A program made the position numbers and the translations under genes. Shown here in pieces: positions 60,153 through 64,000 of a stretch of 64,000 bases of DNA. Every line of letters starts with the position of its first letter. Positions within the stretch are counted from its first letter, which is position 1. Under the pieces are notes generated by a model. The model was not told where the DNA came from. It made no database searches and was given only the letters and a program-made list of their open reading frames with translations. Source of the stretch: Rhizobium terricola (GTDB taxonomy: Bacteria; Pseudomonadota; Alphaproteobacteria; Rhizobiales; Rhizobiaceae); NCBI RefSeq assembly GCF_012927355.1, contig NZ_JABBGK010000001.1, forward strand, positions 682,001 to 746,000. Direction: 5' to 3'.

Positions 60153-60380
60153 ATGGTCACCGTCCTTCGAGCGCACGGCCTCCGTTTCGTGATCTATACG
60201 GCTGACCACGAGCCGCCGCACGCGCATGTCTACGGCGATGGCGAAGCGCGCATCGACATCATGTCGTTGAAGGTCATCACGCAGGGCGGGCTTTCGGACC
60301 GGGATGTACGGCGTGCGGTTGACGTGATCCACGAAAACCAGGCGCTCTTTCTCGAAACATGGAGACGGTATCATGGCTGA
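60153..60380 (+). CDS. DUF4160-family small protein
   Basis: A 75-residue protein with the DUF4160 hallmarks 'FVIYTADHEPPHAHVYGDGEARIDI' (His-rich centre) and a C-terminal helix ('DVRRAVDVIHENQALFLETWRRYHG'). Function is unproved. Such genes are nearly always followed by a DUF2442 gene, as here with an eight-base overlap, and the pair has a toxin-antitoxin-like organisation. No usual Shine-Dalgarno sequence precedes ATG 60153; a hairpin lies there instead. The pair is bracketed by two copies of the ligA end. Confidence 0.85.
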   Translation: MVTVLRAHGLRFVIYTADHEPPHAHVYGDGEARIDIMSLKVITQGGLSDRDVRRAVDVIHENQALFLETWRRYHG

Positions 60381-60786
60381 GGTGACGGATCAGGAATTGG
60401 CCGAAGCCAAGCAACGGTGGAACGAAGAGCGGACCGAACGTCCGGTTCCCGTGGCCGTCCGGTTCGATCCCGGCTCGGAGCGGGTCGTCGTCGAGTTCGC
60501 CAACGGAGCGGCCTTTCTTTTTCCGGCGCGATCGCTGGAAGGACTGGAGACGGCCACCGTATCCCAGTTGTCGGAGGTCGAGCTGCTCGGCGAGACGGGG
60601 CTGCACTGGGAGACCCTCGACGTGGATTTCACGATCAGCGGCCTGATGGCCGGCATATTCGGCTCGAAGGTCTTCATGGACGCCCAGCGGCGCGGCGGCC
60701 AGTCGCGCAGTCCGGCCAAGGTTGCGGCCAGCCGCGCGAACGGTGCGAAAGGCGGTCGCCCGCGAAAGGCGGGCACATTGTCCTGA
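60373..60786 (+). CDS. DUF2442-family protein with basic C-terminal tail
   Basis: A 137-residue protein. Residues about 25-95 are the DUF2442 domain ('AVRFDPGSERVVVEFANGAAFLFPARSLEGLE', 'LHWETLDVDFTISGLMAGIFG'). The tail after residue 110 is rich in Arg/Lys/Gly and holds 'GAKGGRPRKAG', an AT-hook-like GRP core, so DNA binding is possible. It overlaps the DUF4160 gene by eight bases, so the two are co-translated. Calling it an antitoxin is only an inference from gene order and small size. Confidence 0.85.
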   Translation: MAEVTDQELAEAKQRWNEERTERPVPVAVRFDPGSERVVVEFANGAAFLFPARSLEGLETATVSQLSEVELLGETGLHWETLDVDFTISGLMAGIFGSKVFMDAQRRGGQSRSPAKVAASRANGAKGGRPRKAGTLS

Positions 60787-60805
60787 GCGACGCTCGTCCA
60801 ACACC

Positions 60806-60883
60806 TCCAAGCTTGCCAAGGCCCAGGAGCTTGGCGTCGCGGTGCTCAGCGAGGACGACTGGCTGGCGCTGATCAGCGGTTGA
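60806..60883 (+). pseudogene. Duplicated ligA 3' end (fragment, direct repeat copy 2)
   Basis: It encodes [19 protein letters not shown] and six further residues to a stop, matching the LigA C-terminus with two substitutions (Thr to Ala, Gly to Ser). Three of the five base changes are synonymous, so it looks like the end of a once-working ligA rather than decayed sequence. It has no start and cannot be a gene by itself. The interval 60884-61074 shows nothing I can support. Confidence 0.88.
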
Positions 60884-61074
60884 GGCGCCTGTCGCCCGCC
60901 CCCGGTCTGGTGGAAAACTGGCCGGAAAGTCGTGCCGAATAGTGCAAAAGGACAGGTTGATCTAACCCTCAAAATGACAGTGAATTTGATGTGACAACGG
61001 GGGACTTGCGGCCGGCTTCGAGAGCGGTCGATGCGCCTCCGTCGTTGGTTCTCCCATTCACCGGACGACGGCAC

Positions 61075-62286
61075 ATGCGGCTTTTAGTGATCAACGATGT
61101 GTCTGTTGTGCTCGGTGGGGCGACCAAGGTGGCGATGCAGTGCATCGATGCGGCGACGGCCGCGGGAATGGACTGTACCGTGCTCGTCGGCGACGACGGG
61201 GAGGAGGTTCGCAGGAACTTTCCGCAGGCCAAGGTCGAGGCGCTCTGCGAGCGGCCGCTGCGCGACGGGGTGCAGGCGGGCGACGTCGTGGAGCGCAACT
61301 ACAATCGCCGTGCCTATGCCGCGCTCGACAATCTGCTGGCCGCGAGCGACGAGGAGACGGTCGTTCACGTGCACGGCTGGTCGCAGATCCTCTCTCCTTC
61401 CATTTTTCACGCTCTTTCGCGGCACGGCGCGCGCGTCATCGTCACCGCTCACGACTTCTTCCTGACCTGCCCGAACGGCGGTTATCTCAATTTCCGCTCG
61501 GGCGAGGTGTGCGGCCACCGGCCGATGTCGCTCGGCTGCCTCACCAGCAACTGCGACAAGCGCAACTACCTGCACAAGCTCTGGCGCGTCGGCCGGATGC
61601 TGACCCAGCAATCGGCGGGCGACGAATTCTGGAGCCGGGTCGAGGTGATCCTCGCGCATGAGAACATGGAGCCCTATCTGAGCGGCGGGGCGCTCCGGCA
61701 TTTCCTCACCCTGCGCTCGCCCTGCAAGCCGCTGACCCGCGGCCCGGCGAAGGCCTGGCGCAACGACCGCATGCTGTTCCTCGGCCGGATGACCTGGGAG
61801 AAGGGGGTCCGTACGCTGGCGGAAGCGCTCAACAAGACCGGCCGCCCGGCAACGCTGATCGGGCGGGGACCGCTGCTCAAGGAGATGCAGAGCGCACTTC
61901 CGCACTGCCATGTGCCGGGCTGGCTCGACGACAGCGAGGTGGACCGTCTGGCGTCGGAATCCCGTTTCTTCGTCATGCCGTCGCGCATGCCGGAGCCCTA
62001 TGGGCTGGTCGCCGCCGAAGCGGTGATGAGCGGTATCCCGGTGATCGTCAGCAGCAATGCGCTGATCGCCGAGGAGGTGGCGCGCAACGATGCCGGACTG
62101 GTCTTCGAGAGCGGCAATGCGGATTCGCTCGCGGAGAAGATCGCGCTGATGGACAATGATGACCTCGTCCGCCACCTCAGCGAAGGCGCCTACGAATACG
62201 GCAAGCGGATCGCGCCGTCGAACGACGAGTGGCGGCAGCGCATTCTCGACATCTACAGGGGGCACACCGGCGCGTCGCTGCACTAG
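61075..62286 (+). CDS. Family 4 glycosyltransferase
   Basis: A 403-residue GT-B protein. The N-terminal domain begins 'MRLLVINDVSVVLGGATKVAMQCIDAA'; the C-terminal donor domain has 'RMLFLGRMTWEKGVRTLAEALNKTGRPATLIGRGPL' and the E-x7-E type region 'PSRMPEPYGLVAAEAVMSGIPVI'. A Cys-rich stretch ('CPNGGYLNFRSGEVCGHRPMSLGCLTSNCDKR', shown in other family 4 enzymes too) lies at about 140-170. ATG 61075 is chosen by homology; a GTG at 60991 is in frame. With the next gene, an epimerase, it probably helps make a surface polysaccharide. Confidence 0.88.
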   Translation: MRLLVINDVSVVLGGATKVAMQCIDAATAAGMDCTVLVGDDGEEVRRNFPQAKVEALCERPLRDGVQAGDVVERNYNRRAYAALDNLLAASDEETVVHVHGWSQILSPSIFHALSRHGARVIVTAHDFFLTCPNGGYLNFRSGEVCGHRPMSLGCLTSNCDKRNYLHKLWRVGRMLTQQSAGDEFWSRVEVILAHENMEPYLSGGALRHFLTLRSPCKPLTRGPAKAWRNDRMLFLGRMTWEKGVRTLAEALNKTGRPATLIGRGPLLKEMQSALPHCHVPGWLDDSEVDRLASESRFFVMPSRMPEPYGLVAAEAVMSGIPVIVSSNALIAEEVARNDAGLVFESGNADSLAEKIALMDNDDLVRHLSEGAYEYGKRIAPSNDEWRQRILDIYRGHTGASLH

Positions 62287-62336
62287 AGCAATTCCAGCAA
62301 AAGTGTGAAGCGGTTTTGCGTCCGGAATTGCGTGAG
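62286..62336. repeat. Rhizobial intergenic palindromic repeat
   Basis: GCAATTCC (62288-62295) and GGAATTGC (62324-62331) flank AGTGTGAAGCGGTTTTGCG. This is the widespread short repeat of Rhizobiales genomes, often seen after genes. It begins at the stop of the glycosyltransferase and can fold into a stem, so it may end transcripts or stabilise them. Confidence 0.8.
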
Positions 62337-62420
62337 AACAGAGAGAGCATAGAAGGCGACGACATCTTTGCCGGACATGCACCCAGACAGGCGCCAGGAC
62401 GCAAACCGGGGAGGCGAAGC

Positions 62421-63401
62421 ATGGCAAGGGCATTGGTGACCGGCGGTGCCGGCTTCGTGGGTCGCCACGTCTGCGCCCGGCTTTTGGCCGAGGGTCTGGA
62501 CGTCGTCTGCATCGACAGCCTCGTCGAGGGAACGGGCGCCCTGCCGCCCGACCGGTGGCCCGTGCCGCCCCAGGGGAATTTCACCTTCGTCGCCTCCGAC
62601 TGCCGCGACTATTTCGCCCGTTCCGGCGAGCGGTTCGACTATGTCTACCACCTCGCGGCAATGGTCGGCGGCCGCGTCATGCTGGAGACGCAGGCGCTCT
62701 GCGTCGCGGAGGATCTGGCCGTCGATGCGCTGATGTGGAAATGGGCGGCCGAGACACGGCCGGGAACGGTGGTGTTCTTCAGTTCGAGCGCCGCCTATCC
62801 GATCGCGCTGCAAGGCCCCGTCGGCCACCGGATGCTTTCGGAGGACATGATCTCCTTCGAGGACGGGCTCGGCGTTCCCGATCTCAGCTACGGCTGGGCG
62901 AAGCTCACCGGCGAGTTCCTGATGAAGCTCTATGTCGAGCGTTATGGCGGCCGGGCCGTCGCCTATCGGCCGTTCAGCGGCTATGGCGAGGACCAGGATC
63001 TCGCCTATCCCTTTCCGGCGATCTGCAAGCGGCTGATGGCGGAGGTCGGCCGCGACGAGGTCGTCGTCTGGGGTTCTGGCCGCCAGTGCCGCGACTTCAT
63101 CCATATCGACGACTGCGTCGATTTCGTCTGGCGCACGGTCGATCGCCTGCCGGCGGGTGAGAGCCTCAATCTGTCGACCGGGAACGCCACCTCCTTCATC
63201 GCGCTGGCCGGGGAAGTCGCCCGCCAGATCGGCTGGGAGCCGAGGATTGCCGGCCTTTCCGACAAGCCGGAAGGGGTGTTCTTCCGCTGCGGTGACACCG
63301 CACTTCAGGCGGCCCACGGTCTGCAGCCGTCGATCAGCCTTGCCGACGGCATTGCCCGCATGCTCGACCGTCTCCGGTTCGCCGCCGGCCGGGCGGCCTG
63401 A
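62421..63401 (+). CDS. NAD-dependent epimerase/dehydratase (extended SDR)
   Basis: A 326-residue extended SDR with TGGAGFVG (7-14) for NAD binding, 'VFFSSSAAYP' as the Ser region and Y157-x3-K161 ('YGWAK') as the catalytic pair. 'GSGRQCRDFIHIDDCVDFVW' is the nucleotide-sugar-binding part common in UDP-glucose epimerases and GDP-sugar enzymes. The substrate is an NDP-sugar of unknown kind. The start at 62421 has GGGGAGG; the open frame to 62229 covers the repeat and is not coding. Confidence 0.9.
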   Translation: MARALVTGGAGFVGRHVCARLLAEGLDVVCIDSLVEGTGALPPDRWPVPPQGNFTFVASDCRDYFARSGERFDYVYHLAAMVGGRVMLETQALCVAEDLAVDALMWKWAAETRPGTVVFFSSSAAYPIALQGPVGHRMLSEDMISFEDGLGVPDLSYGWAKLTGEFLMKLYVERYGGRAVAYRPFSGYGEDQDLAYPFPAICKRLMAEVGRDEVVVWGSGRQCRDFIHIDDCVDFVWRTVDRLPAGESLNLSTGNATSFIALAGEVARQIGWEPRIAGLSDKPEGVFFRCGDTALQAAHGLQPSISLADGIARMLDRLRFAAGRAA

Positions 63402-63425
63402 TCCCGACCGGGTCCGGCTCAAGCG

Positions 63426-63836
63426 TCACGGATCGGTCCAGCCGATGGCGCGTAGCCGGACCTCGGCGGCGGACGGATCGTTGACGAAGATGATCGCGCC
63501 GCTTGCGGTCGATTCCGCCGGCACATAGTCGAAGGTGATTTCGCCCGTTTCGACCACGTCTCCGTCACGCAGCAGTTCGCCGCGGACGGTCACCGAGGAT
63601 GCGGTGGTGTTGGCGCCGTTCTCGATGTCGAACGTGACGCGAAAGGCATTGCCGGCCGGCTCCATGGTGGTGGCCTTGATCGCGAGCTCCGGCGGTTCGG
63701 TGACCTCGCTTGCGGCCTTCCAGCCCAGCCAGCCGATGAGGAGAACGATCAGGGCCGCGGAGAGCAGGCCGATCAGCCATTCGGACCAGTGCGGCTCGGC
63801 CGCTTCGGTATGCCTGCCGTGCGAGGATTGAGTCAT
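63426..63836 (-). CDS. TIGR02588-family membrane-anchored protein
   Basis: A 136-residue protein with one membrane helix (about 19-41) and a C-terminal beta-rich domain ('IKATTMEPAGNAFRVTFDIENGANTTASSVTVRGELL'). This matches my memory of the conserved family TIGR02588, whose genes lie beside TIGR02587 membrane proteins; the neighbour upstream fits that. Function is unknown. GAGG lies upstream of ATG 63836. Confidence 0.75.
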   Translation of the reverse strand: MTQSSHGRHTEAAEPHWSEWLIGLLSAALIVLLIGWLGWKAASEVTEPPELAIKATTMEPAGNAFRVTFDIENGANTTASSVTVRGELLRDGDVVETGEITFDYVPAESTASGAIIFVNDPSAAEVRLRAIGWTDP

Positions 63837-63845
63837 GCGTTCACC

Positions 63846-64000
63846 TCAGAGGATCAGCCGTGCCGCGGCGGCGCCGACGGCGGCGGGGAAGGCCAGGACG
63901 ATGACGCCGAAGAGCGTCGGGGTGAGGGCCGCACCACCCAGCCGTTCGAAGATCCACAGCGAGAACAGCGCGATCAACAGGGCGATTAGGTAGCCGGGCA
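63846..64000 (-). CDS. TIGR02587-family integral membrane protein (C-terminal part only)
   Basis: The minus-strand frame is open from the window edge to the TGA at 63846-63848. The visible 51 residues contain two hydrophobic helices ('PGYLIALLIALFSLWIFERLG' region and 'GVIVLAFPAAVGAAAARLIL'). Position nine bases before the TIGR02588 gene and the ending are those of TIGR02587. The start is outside the window. Confidence 0.65.
   Translation of the reverse strand, partial: PGYLIALLIALFSLWIFERLGGAALTPTLFGVIVLAFPAAVGAAAARLIL

Overview
The window looks like a chromosomal stretch of a Rhizobiaceae-type alphaproteobacterium (Rhizobium/Agrobacterium/Sinorhizobium/Ciceribacter-like; the genus cannot be fixed from the sequence). 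It is GC-rich. It carries the division/cell-wall (dcw) cluster followed by lpxC, bamD, recN and ligA, as is usual in this group. Other rhizobial marks are a bacterial type A RNase P RNA, btaA-btaB for the betaine lipid DGTS, a pyrophosphate-dependent phosphofructokinase, an ArsR-methyltransferase regulator coupled to metF, the paired families TIGR02587/TIGR02588, and the common rhizobial 'GCAATTCC' inverted repeat. I saw no tRNA, rRNA, CRISPR array or insertion sequence.

Layout. 1-7.5 kb: the end of a LysR gene, a tight minus-strand operon (DMT transporter, CaiB/BaiF CoA-transferase, TPP-dependent enzyme), an alpha/beta hydrolase and a large membrane protein resembling GT-C glycosyltransferases. 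7.6-11.6 kb: ettA, then an ArsR-methyltransferase regulator with metF behind a 16-bp palindrome, then a 25-residue membrane protein. 11.9-26.8 kb: a general region with two DMT transporters, a LysE exporter, pfp, btaAB, a GGDEF-EAL protein, a serine hydrolase and several peptidoglycan hydrolases (MltB-like, GH25, two SLT proteins, an AmiD-like amidase). 26.8-29.3 kb: two tandem paralogous FAD-dependent amine-oxidase-like genes. 29.4-29.8 kb: rnpB.

30.0-52.6 kb: dcw cluster mraZ-rsmH-ftsL-ftsI-murE-murF-mraY-murD-ftsW-murG-murC-murB, then a Tat-exported metallophosphoesterase on the opposite strand and a diguanylate cyclase, then ddl-ftsQ-ftsA-ftsZ, and lpxC. The mur genes make lipid II from UDP-GlcNAc; mraY and murG build its lipid-linked forms; ftsW and ftsI polymerise and crosslink it at the septum; ftsA and ftsZ form the division ring. 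Upstream of mraZ there are four decameric MraZ-type repeats and two near-consensus CtrA-type half-site pairs.

52.8-64 kb: bamD, recN, a cardiolipin synthase with an EEP-family partner, and ligA. Directly behind ligA sits a DUF4160-DUF2442 gene pair, followed by a second, slightly diverged copy of the last 78 bp of ligA. This looks like a small inserted module and is the most unusual structure in the window. After it come a family 4 glycosyltransferase, an NAD-dependent epimerase and the TIGR02588/TIGR02587 pair, the last cut by the window edge.
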